Assembly: GCF_006980715.1 (NCBI RefSeq)
Contig: NZ_SBHN01000025.1
Span: forward strand, 23,649 to 87,648
Length of the DNA stretch: 64,000 nt
Direction: 5' to 3'
DNA from: Telmatospirillum sp. J64-1
GTDB lineage: Bacteria > Pseudomonadota > Alphaproteobacteria > Rhodospirillales > Magnetospirillaceae
The notes below the pieces were generated by a model that did not search any database, was not told the origin of the DNA, and saw only the letters and a program-made list of their open reading frames with translations. Made by a program: the position numbers and the translations under genes. This document shows, in pieces, positions 16,416 to 25,353 of the stretch (position 1 is its first letter; each line of letters starts with the position of its first letter).

Positions 16416-19118
16416 ATGAGTATTCGTAACCTGAAACATCTCTTTCGCCCCGGCTCCGTCGCCGTGATCGGCGCCACAGCCCGCCCCATGGCCGTGGGGG
16501 CGGTGGTGATGCGCAACCTGCTGCAAGGAGGGTTTTCCGGTCCCATCATGCCGGTCAATCCCAAGCGCGATTCGGTAGCGGGCGTACTGGCCTATCCGGA
16601 TGTGGCCTCCCTGCCGATGACGCCGGACCTCGCGGTCATCTGCACCCCTGCCCCGACGGTACCGGCCATTCTCGACAGCCTGGGGCAGCGCGGCACGAAG
16701 GCCGCGGCAGTCCTGGCCGGCGGCATGGGTCCGCAGGGCGGCGAGAACGGCGAAGTACTGTTGGCGGCCATGATGGAGGTCGCGCGCCGCTACGGAATGC
16801 GCCTGCTCGGCCCTAACTGCCTAGGCCTCATGGTGCCGGGCATCGGCTTGAACGCCAGCTTCGCCCATCAGGGCGCCATGCCGGGCAAGATCGCCTTCGT
16901 CTCGCAATCGGGCGCGCTGTGCACCGCCGTGCTGGACTGGGCCAAGCCCAAGGGCATCGGTTTCTCGCATTTCATCTCGCTGGGCGATGCGGTGGACCTG
17001 GATTTCGGGGACGTGCTGGACTATCTGGGCAGCGATCCCTCGACGCGCGCCATCCTGCTCTATATCGAAAGCATCCATGAGCGGCGCAATTTCATGTCCG
17101 CCGCCCGCGCCGCCGCCCGCAACAAACCGGTCCTGGCGATCAAGGCCGGGCGCGTCGCCGAATCCGCCCGCGCCGCCGCCTTCCATACCGGCGCCCTGGC
17201 CGGATCGGACGCCGTCTATGATGCCGCCATCAGCCGCGCCGGCATCCTGCGCGTGCGCGACATCGACGAATTGTTCGACGCGGTGGAGACGCTGGCGCGG
17301 TCGCGCCCCCTCAAGGGCGAGCGCCTGGCCATCCTGACCAATGGCGGCGGCATCGGCGTCATGGCGACGGACGATCTGATCGACCAGGGCGGCCAGTTGG
17401 CGGAGCTGACGCCCGAAACCATCGCGAAGCTGGAAGCGGTGCTGCCTTGCGGGCGCTGGTCCGGCGGCAATCCGGTGGACATCCTGCCCGACGCCCCGGG
17501 CAGCCGCTATGCCGATGCGCTGCAAGTGCTGCTGGATGCGCCCGAAGTGGATTCCGTGCTGTGCATGCATGCCCCCACCGCCATCGCCTCCAGCACCGAG
17601 GTCGCGCAAGCCATCGTCGACCTGCTGCGCAGCAAGCGGCAGGCCAATGTCAGCACCTGCTGGATCGGCGCCGCCGAAGTGGCCGCCGCGCGCAGACTCT
17701 TCGCCGAGGCTGGCATTCCCAGCTACGAGACTCCGGGCAGCGCGGTGCGGGCCTTCCTGCATCTGGTACGCTATCGCCGGAACCAGGAATTGCTGATGGA
17801 GACCCCGGCCTCGGCGCCGTCGGAATTCACCCCGGCCACCGTCGCCGCCCGGCTGGTGGTCGAGCATGCCCTGGCGGCCGGACAGGACGTGCTCAGCGAT
17901 CCCGAGGCCAAGGCCATTCTCGCCGCCTACGGCATCCCCACCGTAGAGACCCATGTCGCGCGCACGCCCGCGGATGCCGGACGCATGGCAAAGGCGATGG
18001 ATCGACCGGTGGCGCTGAAGATCCTGTCCCCCGACCTGCCCCACAAATCGGATGTGGGCGGGGTGATGCTGAATCTTCAGGGTGCCTTCGAGGTGGAAAA
18101 GGCCGCTCATGCCATGCTCGACCGCGTGGCGCGCCTCTTCCCCGAGGCGCATATCACCGGCTTCAGCGTTCAGGAAATGGCCCGCCGCCCGGGCGCCCAG
18201 GAACTGGTGGCGGGTTTCGTCACCGATCCGGTCTTCGGCCCGGTGGTGCTTTTCGGTGAAGGCGGCACGGCGGTCGAGGTGATCGACGACAGCGCCGTGG
18301 GCCTGCCGCCGTTGAACATGAACCTGGCGCGCGAAATGATCACCCGCACGCGCATCCATCGTCGTCTCCAGGGCTTCGGGGACCGGGCGGGGGCCGACAT
18401 GGACGCCATCTCCCTGGCCCTGATGCAGGTCGCCCAGATCGCCACCGACATCCCCGAGATCGTCTCGCTGCACATCAATCCGCTGTTCGCCGATGCCAAG
18501 GGCGTGCTGGCGCTGGATGCGCGCATCCATATCGCCCCCGCCATCGGCAAGGCCGCCGACCGCCTCGCCATCCGGCCCTATCCCAAGGAGCTGGAGGAGC
18601 AGATTCAACTCCCCGACGGCAGCCGCGTGCTGATCCGTCCCATCCGTCCCGAGGACGAGCCGAACCACCATGTCTTCGTCTCGAAGCTGACGCCCGAGGA
18701 TATCCGCTTCCGCTTCTTCGGCTTGGTGCACGAACTGCCCCATTCCGAGATGGCGCGGCTGACCCAGATCGATTACGACCGCGAAATGGCCTTCATCGCC
18801 GAGACGATCGAGCCCGGCAAGATACCCGAAACCGTGGCCGTGGTGCGGACCGTCACCGATCCCGACAACGAGCGCAGCGAATTCGCCATCGTCGTGCGCT
18901 CGGACATCAAGGCCCAGGGCTTGGGCCGCAAGATGCTGGCCAAGATGATCGATTACTGCCGTAGCCGCGGCACCCAGACCATGGTCGGCCAAGTGTTGCT
19001 GGACAACACCCGCATGCTGCGCCTGGTGGAAAGCCTGGGCTTCCAGCGCGGCCGCCATGTGGAACGCGACGTCGTCGAAGTCGCCCTCTCCCTCAACCCC
19101 GCCAGCCGCGCCGCCTGA
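16416..19118 (+). CDS. Pat/YfiQ-type protein lysine acetyltransferase fused to an NDP-forming acyl-CoA synthetase-like region
   Basis: The 900-residue protein has the Pat/PatZ domain order. A CoA-binding Rossmann domain (about 5-130, LFRPGSVAVIGATARP) is followed by succinyl-CoA-ligase-like domains (about 145-450), an ATP-grasp region (about 480-700, VALKILSPDLPHKSDVGGV) and a C-terminal GNAT domain (about 735-885, acetyl-CoA loop AQGLGRKML). Such proteins acetylate acetyl-CoA synthetase and other lysines. In E. coli YfiQ the synthetase-type catalytic His is replaced by Asn. Here FHTGALAG keeps a His at residue 257, so the N-terminal half may still be catalytic. The start at 16416 matches the family; the open frame reaches 16350. 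It diverges from pta-ackA, a fitting metabolic neighbour. Confidence 0.88.
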   Translation: MSIRNLKHLFRPGSVAVIGATARPMAVGAVVMRNLLQGGFSGPIMPVNPKRDSVAGVLAYPDVASLPMTPDLAVICTPAPTVPAILDSLGQRGTKAAAVLAGGMGPQGGENGEVLLAAMMEVARRYGMRLLGPNCLGLMVPGIGLNASFAHQGAMPGKIAFVSQSGALCTAVLDWAKPKGIGFSHFISLGDAVDLDFGDVLDYLGSDPSTRAILLYIESIHERRNFMSAARAAARNKPVLAIKAGRVAESARAAAFHTGALAGSDAVYDAAISRAGILRVRDIDELFDAVETLARSRPLKGERLAILTNGGGIGVMATDDLIDQGGQLAELTPETIAKLEAVLPCGRWSGGNPVDILPDAPGSRYADALQVLLDAPEVDSVLCMHAPTAIASSTEVAQAIVDLLRSKRQANVSTCWIGAAEVAAARRLFAEAGIPSYETPGSAVRAFLHLVRYRRNQELLMETPASAPSEFTPATVAARLVVEHALAAGQDVLSDPEAKAILAAYGIPTVETHVARTPADAGRMAKAMDRPVALKILSPDLPHKSDVGGVMLNLQGAFEVEKAAHAMLDRVARLFPEAHITGFSVQEMARRPGAQELVAGFVTDPVFGPVVLFGEGGTAVEVIDDSAVGLPPLNMNLAREMITRTRIHRRLQGFGDRAGADMDAISLALMQVAQIATDIPEIVSLHINPLFADAKGVLALDARIHIAPAIGKAADRLAIRPYPKELEEQIQLPDGSRVLIRPIRPEDEPNHHVFVSKLTPEDIRFRFFGLVHELPHSEMARLTQIDYDREMAFIAETIEPGKIPETVAVVRTVTDPDNERSEFAIVVRSDIKAQGLGRKMLAKMIDYCRSRGTQTMVGQVLLDNTRMLRLVESLGFQRGRHVERDVVEVALSLNPASRAA

Positions 19119-19131
19119 CGCACCCCTGCCC

Positions 19132-22100
19132 TTAGTGCCGCTCGAAGGGCTGCTCTCGCAGCAGGCGCATGGCCTCGGGGGCGGGAATCGGCTGGGTGAA
19201 GAAATAGCCCTGGAACAGGTCGCATCCCGCATCCTCCAGATACCGGCACTGCTCCGCCGTCTCCACCCCTTCCGACACCACCTTCAGCCCCAGTGTATGG
19301 CCCAGCGAGATGATGGCCCGGGCGATCCCGGCATCGTTCTGGTTCCTGGGCAGTTCGCGCACGAAGGACTGGTCGATCTTGAGCTTGTCCACGGGAAAGC
19401 GCTTCAGGTAGCTGAGCGAGGAATAGCCCGTGCCGAAATCGTCGATGGCAAGCTGGATGCCCAGTTCCGAGAAGTCGTTGAGCAGCTTCGCCGCCTCCTC
19501 GGCATCGGTCATCACCGCGCTTTCCGTCAGTTCCAGCTCGACGAGCTGGGGTGGCACCCAGGTTTCCTCCAGGATCTGGTGGACCATGCCGACCGGATCG
19601 GGCTGGCGCAATTGCAGCGCCGAGAAATTGACCCCCACCCGCACCACCGGCAGGCCTTCGTCCAGCCAGGCGCGGAGCTGCCGGCAGGCCTCGCGCAGCG
19701 TCCAGTCGCCCAAGGGCACGATCAGGCCGCTATCCTCGGCGATAGGGATGAAACGCCCCGGCGAGATCATGCCGGCCTTGGGATGGCGCCAGCGCACCAG
19801 GGCTTCCATGCTGGTGATGCGGCCGGTGAGCGCATCCACCTGGGGCTGGTAGTGCAGCAGCAATTCCTGCCGTCCCAGGGCCCGGCGCAAATCGCGTTCC
19901 ATGTCCAGGCGCGCCTGGGTCTCGGTATTCATTTCCTGTGAGAAGAACTGGAAGCTTTGCGGCATCTCGCGCACCGCGCGATACATCGCCATGTCGGCAT
20001 TCTTGACCAGCTGCTCGGGGTCTTCGGCATCGTCGGGAAAGATGCTGATGCCGATCCCGGCGCTGACCTGCGCGTCGTGGCCGTCCAGGTCGACCGGGCG
20101 GCAGATGGCCTGGATGATCTTCTGGGCCAGCACGGCGACGGATTCGGCATGGGTCAGGTCTGTCTGGACCACGGCGAATTCGTCTCCGCCGACACGGGCG
20201 ATGGTATCGGCACTGCGCGCCACGTCGGTGATGCGGTCGACGATGACGGTCAGCAGCCGGTCGCCGTAATCATGGCCCAGGGTGTCGTTGATGCGGCTGA
20301 AATTCTCGAGGTCTATGAACAGCACCGCGAGCTTGCCCTTGCCTGCCCGTGCCCGGGCCACCGCCTGCTGCAAACGGTCGCGGAACAGCAGGCGGTTGGG
20401 CAAGGCGGTCAGCGAATCGTAATGGGACAGATAGCGAATGCGCTCTTCCGCCCGCTTGCGCTCGGTGATGTCTTCATGGACCACCACGTAATGGGCGATA
20501 CGGCCGTCGGGATCGCGCATCGGCGTGACCGTCTGGTCCACTGTATAGTAGCTGCCGTCCTTGCGCCGTTCGACCATTTCCCCACGCCACACGCTGCCGG
20601 CCCGGATGGTCCGCCAGAATTCCTCGTAATCCTCGCCGCTCTGGACGCCGGATTTCAGGATGCGCGGCGTCTGTCCCACGGCCTCATCGGCGGGATAGCC
20701 CGACAGGCGGGTAAAGGCACGGTTGACCCATTCGATCCGCCCTTCATCGTCGGTGATGAAGATGGCATTGGCCGCCGCCGCCATCGCCGCCCCTTGCAGG
20801 CGCAGGCGGCGCTGGTCCAGCGCGATCTGCAAGGCGATGCCCAGGCGCATGGACAGCGCCTCCAGGCGGCGCATCTGGTTCGGTTCCAGCGTATCGCGGG
20901 CGAAGACGCTCAACACCCCCACCACGCGGCGATGGGCCTGGAGCGGCAGGGCCGCCGTCACCGCATAGCCCCGGCTCCGCGCTTCCTCCAGAGCGGTGGC
21001 GAAGCGAGGGGAATCGGTGGCTGCGACAACCGTCTGTTCCTGCCGCACGGCTTCGGCCGCCGGGCCGAGATTGGGGTCGTCCCCGGGCCTCGTCTCTTCC
21101 CCGGGTTCGGCATCCTCGCCGGCCTGCGCCATCAGGGTCAGGCTGCCGTCGCGCTCGCGCGTGGCGATCCAGACCAGGGGAAAGCCATAGAGCAGGACCA
21201 GCCGGTCGCAGAGGAATTGCAGGATGGTTTCGATGTTCTGCGCCTGGAGGACCCGCTGGTTCATTTCATTGACCATGGCCTCGAAGGCATCGTTCAAGCG
21301 GCGCCCCGACAAGTCACGGACCATCACCACGCGCAGGCTCTGCCCCTCCACCGGCAGATCGCTGAGCATCAGGTCGGCCGGCAGCAGCCGTCCATCCTTA
21401 TGCCGGGCGGCGACTTCCAGTCCGCGCCCCGCCACCGTCACCGGCCCGTCGCAGATTCCGGCGGCGTGGCCGGGCCGCTCGGGATCGGGCAGCACCGTGC
21501 TGGCGGGACGGCCCAGCAAGTCCTCGGCGCGCCAGCCGAAGATGCGCTCGGCGGCTTTGTTGACGGCCCGTACCCTTCCGTCCGGCCCGACGGCGACGAC
21601 GCCATCGGCCAGATTGTCCATCAGCGCCAGGAAATGCCGGCGGGAGGCGGCGACCAGCGCGGCCTCGGCCCGCACGCGGTGCAAGGCGAGGACGATCAGC
21701 GCCACGGCCAGGATCATGCTCAACCCTTCGGACAGCATGAAGCCCAGCGGCGCGAACCAGTCGTATCCGGCCAGCCAGGGATAATCCAGCTTGTGCAGCC
21801 CCCAAACGGCCAGCACACCGGCCACGAACAGATAGCCGCCGTCCCCGTCACGCCGCCATTGCCGCAGGAAGGCCCAGGCCGCTCCCATCATCGAGGCCGA
21901 AGCCAGCACCGAGACCGGCAGGCTGAGCAGGAAGAAATCTTCGTAGGCCCAGCTGGCGAAGCCGACCCAACCCACCGTCAGCACCGCCACCCCGGCTCCC
22001 AGCGGCCAGGGAAAGCGCCGCCCCAGGAAGGCCGCCGTGCCGCCGACAAGCAGGATCGACGCCAGGACATGCAGGCTTTCCGACAGGAAGACCACCACCG

Positions 22101-22287
22101 GCAGCCCCGCCAGCGGCTGGCCCAGCAGGACCAGGAAACGCACGGCATTGACGGCCGAAGCCAAGGCAAACAGCCGCAGGCCGCGCGCCGCCCCCGGCAT
22201 GCGCGCCAGCAGGAACAGGGCCGTGGCGAGCACAAGGGTCCCCAGGGTCGCCCCCAGGACAGCACTGGGCATGGAAAATTGCATCAA
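19132..22287 (-). CDS. Membrane-bound GGDEF/EAL c-di-GMP protein with PAS-GAF-PAS sensors
   Basis: The 1051-residue protein starts with six to eight membrane helices (about 1-215). A PAS domain follows (about 220-330, DNLADGVVAVGPDGRVRAVN), then a GAF domain (about 345-490), a second PAS/PAC (about 500-625, ITDDEGRIEWVNRAF), GGDEF (about 630-790) and EAL (about 805-1045). Both catalytic signatures are intact: VGGDEF near residue 700 with an RSAD inhibitory site upstream, and EALVRW near 828 with DDFGTGYSS. It may both make and degrade c-di-GMP. It converges on the Pat gene and diverges from motAB, suggesting a motility link. Confidence 0.93.
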   Translation of the reverse strand: MMQFSMPSAVLGATLGTLVLATALFLLARMPGAARGLRLFALASAVNAVRFLVLLGQPLAGLPVVVFLSESLHVLASILLVGGTAAFLGRRFPWPLGAGVAVLTVGWVGFASWAYEDFFLLSLPVSVLASASMMGAAWAFLRQWRRDGDGGYLFVAGVLAVWGLHKLDYPWLAGYDWFAPLGFMLSEGLSMILAVALIVLALHRVRAEAALVAASRRHFLALMDNLADGVVAVGPDGRVRAVNKAAERIFGWRAEDLLGRPASTVLPDPERPGHAAGICDGPVTVAGRGLEVAARHKDGRLLPADLMLSDLPVEGQSLRVVMVRDLSGRRLNDAFEAMVNEMNQRVLQAQNIETILQFLCDRLVLLYGFPLVWIATRERDGSLTLMAQAGEDAEPGEETRPGDDPNLGPAAEAVRQEQTVVAATDSPRFATALEEARSRGYAVTAALPLQAHRRVVGVLSVFARDTLEPNQMRRLEALSMRLGIALQIALDQRRLRLQGAAMAAAANAIFITDDEGRIEWVNRAFTRLSGYPADEAVGQTPRILKSGVQSGEDYEEFWRTIRAGSVWRGEMVERRKDGSYYTVDQTVTPMRDPDGRIAHYVVVHEDITERKRAEERIRYLSHYDSLTALPNRLLFRDRLQQAVARARAGKGKLAVLFIDLENFSRINDTLGHDYGDRLLTVIVDRITDVARSADTIARVGGDEFAVVQTDLTHAESVAVLAQKIIQAICRPVDLDGHDAQVSAGIGISIFPDDAEDPEQLVKNADMAMYRAVREMPQSFQFFSQEMNTETQARLDMERDLRRALGRQELLLHYQPQVDALTGRITSMEALVRWRHPKAGMISPGRFIPIAEDSGLIVPLGDWTLREACRQLRAWLDEGLPVVRVGVNFSALQLRQPDPVGMVHQILEETWVPPQLVELELTESAVMTDAEEAAKLLNDFSELGIQLAIDDFGTGYSSLSYLKRFPVDKLKIDQSFVRELPRNQNDAGIARAIISLGHTLGLKVVSEGVETAEQCRYLEDAGCDLFQGYFFTQPIPAPEAMRLLREQPFERH

Positions 22288-22511
22288 CGAACCTATCCCG
22301 GCACCAGAATGACTGATCAGGAAGATGGTCCTTCACGCGAAACCGTACAGTGGTTCCAAACGAGGGCTCTGCCGCCCTGCCGCCCCTCCCACTGGACCAA
22401 GGGCCGGGGGCATATCCCTTCTGTGTTGCCCCGGGCTACAAAATGTCACAGTATGACCCACCCTTTGGCGCAGCCGCGCCATCGAAAGTGTGACATCGAA
22501 TAGAGCGCCGC
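22288..22511. promoter_or_regulatory. Divergent promoter region between the GGDEF/EAL gene and motA
   Basis: These 224 bases hold no gene. ATGTCACA at 22443-22450 and TGTGACAT at 22489-22496 are exact reverse complements 38 bases apart, just ahead of motA. No strong ribosome-binding site precedes the motA ATG. Confidence 0.45.
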
Positions 22512-23315
22512 ATGTCGTTTTCCACCATCCTAGGTTTCCTCGCGGGCGTCGGTTTGTTCCTGGGCTCCATCATGCTCAGCTCCGACAATTGGTGGATTTT
22601 CCTCAATGCGCCCAGCTTCGTCATGGTCATCGGCGGCACCTTCGCCGCGACCTTCATCGCCTTCGAACCACGTTATGTGATGCAGGCCTTGCGGATCCTG
22701 CAATCCATCCTTTTCGCCCACAAGATCGGCCGGGCGATCCTCACCAACGAGGTCGGGCGCGTCATTCGCTGGGGCTATCTCACGCAGAAGGGCGGCCTGC
22801 CGGCCTTGGAGGCCGATGCGGGCAAGCTGAAAGGCCAGGACAAGTTCCTGTCCTTCGGTGTCAATCTGGTGATCACCGGCTATACCGGCGAGGAAGTGCG
22901 CCAGATCCTCGCCAATACCATCGAAAGCACGTTCCAGCGCAATACCGTTCCGGCCGACATCCTGCGGCACATGGCCGCCACGGCGCCCGCCTTCGGCATG
23001 ATCGGCACCCTGGTCGGCCTGATCATCATGCTCGACAATATGGGAAGCGATCCCAGCAAGCTGGGGCCGGGCATGGCGGTGGCGCTGATCACCACCCTCT
23101 ACGGGGTGCTGTTCGCCCGCCTGATCCTGATCCCGGCTTCGGCCAAGGTGCAGCAGCGCGAGGAAATCGTGCGTTTCCGGAATTATCTGGTAGCCGAGGG
23201 GCTGGCCTTGCTGGCTGAGCGCAAATCGCCGCGCTACATCCAGGACAAGATGAACAGCTATCTCGACCCCTCACTGCATTTCGACATCGACCGGCAGATG
23301 AAGCGGGGCAAGTAG
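22512..23315 (+). CDS. motA: Flagellar motor stator protein MotA (PomA-like)
   Basis: This 267-residue protein has four membrane helices. The first pair is FLAGVGLFLGSIML and SFVMVIGGTFAATFIAF; the second is AFGMIGTLVGLIIML and ALITTLYGVLFARLILI. The proline before AFGMIGTLVGL and the cytoplasmic loop of about 90 residues (Lys/Glu/Arg-rich) are MotA hallmarks. With MotB it forms the ion channel that drives flagellar rotation. The motB gene starts three bases after its stop. No other flagellar gene is in the window, so this is a detached motor operon. Confidence 0.9.
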   Translation: MSFSTILGFLAGVGLFLGSIMLSSDNWWIFLNAPSFVMVIGGTFAATFIAFEPRYVMQALRILQSILFAHKIGRAILTNEVGRVIRWGYLTQKGGLPALEADAGKLKGQDKFLSFGVNLVITGYTGEEVRQILANTIESTFQRNTVPADILRHMAATAPAFGMIGTLVGLIIMLDNMGSDPSKLGPGMAVALITTLYGVLFARLILIPASAKVQQREEIVRFRNYLVAEGLALLAERKSPRYIQDKMNSYLDPSLHFDIDRQMKRGK

Positions 23316-23318
23316 ATC

Positions 23319-23999
23319 ATGTTCTTCGGCAAAGGTCTCAATCCCTTCCAGAACGCCCGGAAGGCTCCCCCCCAGGAAGAGGATTGGCTGATCACCTATG
23401 CCGATGCCATCACCCTGATCCTGGCCTTCTTCGTGCTGCTGGCATCGATCTCGAAGATCGACATGGTGATGTTCGAGAAGGTGCAGGCCGGCATGGCCAA
23501 GGATATCGGCCGCCGCGACGTCTTGCAGCCGATCGAGATCCTGCGCATCGACATCATCGATACCGTGCGCGCTCTGAAGGCAGAGGATCTTGTGGAAATC
23601 GGCAACGATTCCCAAGGCCTGACGCTGGAAATCCCCAGTTCGACCTTCTTCGATTCCGGCTCGGCCGATCTGCGCGCAGAAGCCGTCCCGGTCCTGCGTC
23701 AGATCGCTGCCACCATCTCGGACCCAAAATTCTCGGGCTTCCAGATCGAGGTACAGGGGCATAGCGACGACATGCACATCAACACGCCGCGCTTCCCGTC
23801 CAATTGGGAATTGTCCTCGGCCCGGGCCTCCGCCGCCGTGCGCGCCTTCCTGGAAGTCGGGCTGGACCCGACCCGCATCAAGGCCATCGGCTTCGCGGAA
23901 ACCTCTCCGAAAGTGCCGAACCGCGACATGAACGGCAATCCCTTACCCGCCAACCAGGAAATCAACCGCCGCATCCTGGTGCGGGTCTATCCCCGCTGA
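23319..23999 (+). CDS. motB: Flagellar motor stator protein MotB (OmpA-domain)
   Basis: The 226-residue protein has a short cytoplasmic N-terminus and a single membrane helix, DWLITYADAITLILAFFVL, with the ion-carrying aspartate at residue 29. A C-terminal OmpA-type peptidoglycan-binding domain follows (IEVQGHSDDMHINTPRFPSNWELSS is split across its core; a GFAETSP...N...NRRILVRV segment ends it). The linker has a plug-like amphipathic stretch. It is shorter than E. coli MotB (about 308 residues) but complete in domains. It forms the stator with the adjacent MotA. Confidence 0.9.
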   Translation: MFFGKGLNPFQNARKAPPQEEDWLITYADAITLILAFFVLLASISKIDMVMFEKVQAGMAKDIGRRDVLQPIEILRIDIIDTVRALKAEDLVEIGNDSQGLTLEIPSSTFFDSGSADLRAEAVPVLRQIAATISDPKFSGFQIEVQGHSDDMHINTPRFPSNWELSSARASAAVRAFLEVGLDPTRIKAIGFAETSPKVPNRDMNGNPLPANQEINRRILVRVYPR

Positions 24000-24013
24000 G
24001 CAGCGGCCGGGGA

Positions 24014-24238
24014 TCAGACCTCGAGCGACCGGCGGGAGGGGAACATCGCCTCCCGCGCCAGGTCGCCACGGTTCAAGCCATGCTTGGCAAGGGCGGTATC
24101 GCTCATGGCCGACAGGCCCTGATAACGGCGATAGGCGGCCATCCCTTCGGACATGCTGTCCATGAACTCGTTCAGCCCTTTTTCCAGGCGGCTGAAAAAG
24201 CTGCCGAAACCATCCACGAAGGCATACAAGGCGGCCAT
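24014..24238 (-). CDS. Small DUF1127-type protein
   Basis: This 74-residue protein begins MAALYAFVDGFGSFFS and ends with LSAMSDTALAKHGLNRGDLAREAMF, which matches the DUF1127 motif of alphaproteobacterial small proteins. Some of these bind RNA and affect phosphate or carbon metabolism. The ATG at 24238 is chosen because AGGAG lies six bases before it; the in-frame ATG at 24244 abuts the site. It converges with motB. Function here is unknown. Confidence 0.82.
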   Translation of the reverse strand: MAALYAFVDGFGSFFSRLEKGLNEFMDSMSEGMAAYRRYQGLSAMSDTALAKHGLNRGDLAREAMFPSRRSLEV

Positions 24239-24362
24239 GGTCATCTCCTATCAAAGCAGTCAGGCTTGCTTTTAGAGATGCCCTTTTCCCCCGGTCTGCG
24301 GCAGCGCTGATGTTGCATTGCAGCAATTCCGCGAATGCATGGATCGGCAGACAGGTGGTTTT

Positions 24363-25226
24363 CTAGAGAACCGTCTCGTCCCCGAATTTCCCGGCCTGAT
24401 AGTCCCGGATGGCTTGAAGGATCTCTTCCCGGCTGTTCATGACGAAGGGACCGTGGGCGACCACCGGCTCGCCGAGGGGCTCGGCATGGCCGAACAGCAC
24501 CATGGCCGCGTCCTGAGCGACGATCTCCACGCTTTCGCCATCCTCGTTCATTTCGACGAGATGATGGGGCTTGGCCGCCTCTCCGGCGACGGAGATTTCC
24601 CCCCGCACCACATAGAGGAAGACGTTCCGCCCGACAGGGGCGGGCAGCAGGATACGGCCTCCAGGCTGGAAGGACAGGGTCATCATGGCGATCCCGGTCA
24701 GCGACTCGACCGGTCCCGTCCGTCCCTCCCATTCGCCGGAAATCAGGTTCACCGTCACCCGCCCGTCCGCGCTCGGCAAGGCGGGAATCTGCGCCTGCTG
24801 AAGCCCGACATAGCGCGGCTGAACCATCTTCAGGCGGCTCGGCAGGTTCACCCAGAGCTGCAGGATTTCCAGCGCCCCTCCCCTTTCCATGAAGGAGGCT
24901 GGCGAAAGCTCGGCATGGACCAGCCCGCGCCCGGCCGTCATCCACTGGATGCCGCCCGCCTTGATGATGCTTTCATGGCCGCCACTGTCCTTATGCGCCA
25001 GTTCCCCATCCAGGATGAAGGTCACGGTCTCGAAACCGCGATGGGGGTGCGGGCCGAAAGGTAGCCCCCCGTTTCCCGGCGGATAGACCTGCGGCCCGTG
25101 GTGATTGAGAAAGAGGAAGGGGTCGATCTGGTCCAGTCCGGGACCGGGAAGCGGCCTGCGCGTGATCAGGTCGCCGATATCGTCGCGCAGGGCAGGATGC
25201 TGTCTTCGGATGGTTCTGCTGCTCAT
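24363..25226 (-). CDS. Pirin family protein (bicupin)
   Basis: The 287-residue protein carries the pirin N-terminal cupin signature: DQIDPFLFLNHHGPQ, FGPHPHRGFETVTFILDGEL, HKDSGGHESIIKAGGIQWMTAGRGLVHAE. A C-terminal cupin (GGRILLPAPVGRNVFLYVVRGE) follows. The metal-binding histidines of the first cupin are present. Bacterial pirins include quercetinases and metabolic regulators, and some modulate pyruvate dehydrogenase. It appears monocistronic, followed by a 124-base gap containing the DUF1127 gene promoter. The exact role is unknown. Confidence 0.9.
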   Translation of the reverse strand: MSSRTIRRQHPALRDDIGDLITRRPLPGPGLDQIDPFLFLNHHGPQVYPPGNGGLPFGPHPHRGFETVTFILDGELAHKDSGGHESIIKAGGIQWMTAGRGLVHAELSPASFMERGGALEILQLWVNLPSRLKMVQPRYVGLQQAQIPALPSADGRVTVNLISGEWEGRTGPVESLTGIAMMTLSFQPGGRILLPAPVGRNVFLYVVRGEISVAGEAAKPHHLVEMNEDGESVEIVAQDAAMVLFGHAEPLGEPVVAHGPFVMNSREEILQAIRDYQAGKFGDETVL

Positions 25227-25321
25227 GCCGGTCTCTCCCTCGTCTGTCCTCCCGCCATCCCTAACAGCCGCGCCGCCGAATCGTCCAGAACCGATCTGCG
25301 CACATTCCGGCCAAAAACGAA

Positions 25322-25348
25322 CCGGCCCGCCTTTTTCGGGCGGGCCGG
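25322..25348 (-). terminator. Terminator hairpin after the second TRAP operon
   Basis: CCGGCCCGCC and GGCGGGCCGG form a perfect 10-base stem around a seven-base loop. On the minus strand it is followed by TTCGTTTTTGG. It lies six bases past the dctM stop and ends the dctPQM transcript. Confidence 0.8.
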
Positions 25349-25353
25349 CATCG

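Noticed and set aside
16821..19232. 803-codon minus-strand frame over the Pat-type gene
   Set aside because: Antisense shadow caused by high GC3; the product is rich in Gly/Asp/His/Arg without domains.
19957..22503. 848-codon plus-strand frame opposite the GGDEF/EAL gene
   Set aside because: Antisense shadow; the opposite strand has intact GGDEF and EAL motifs.
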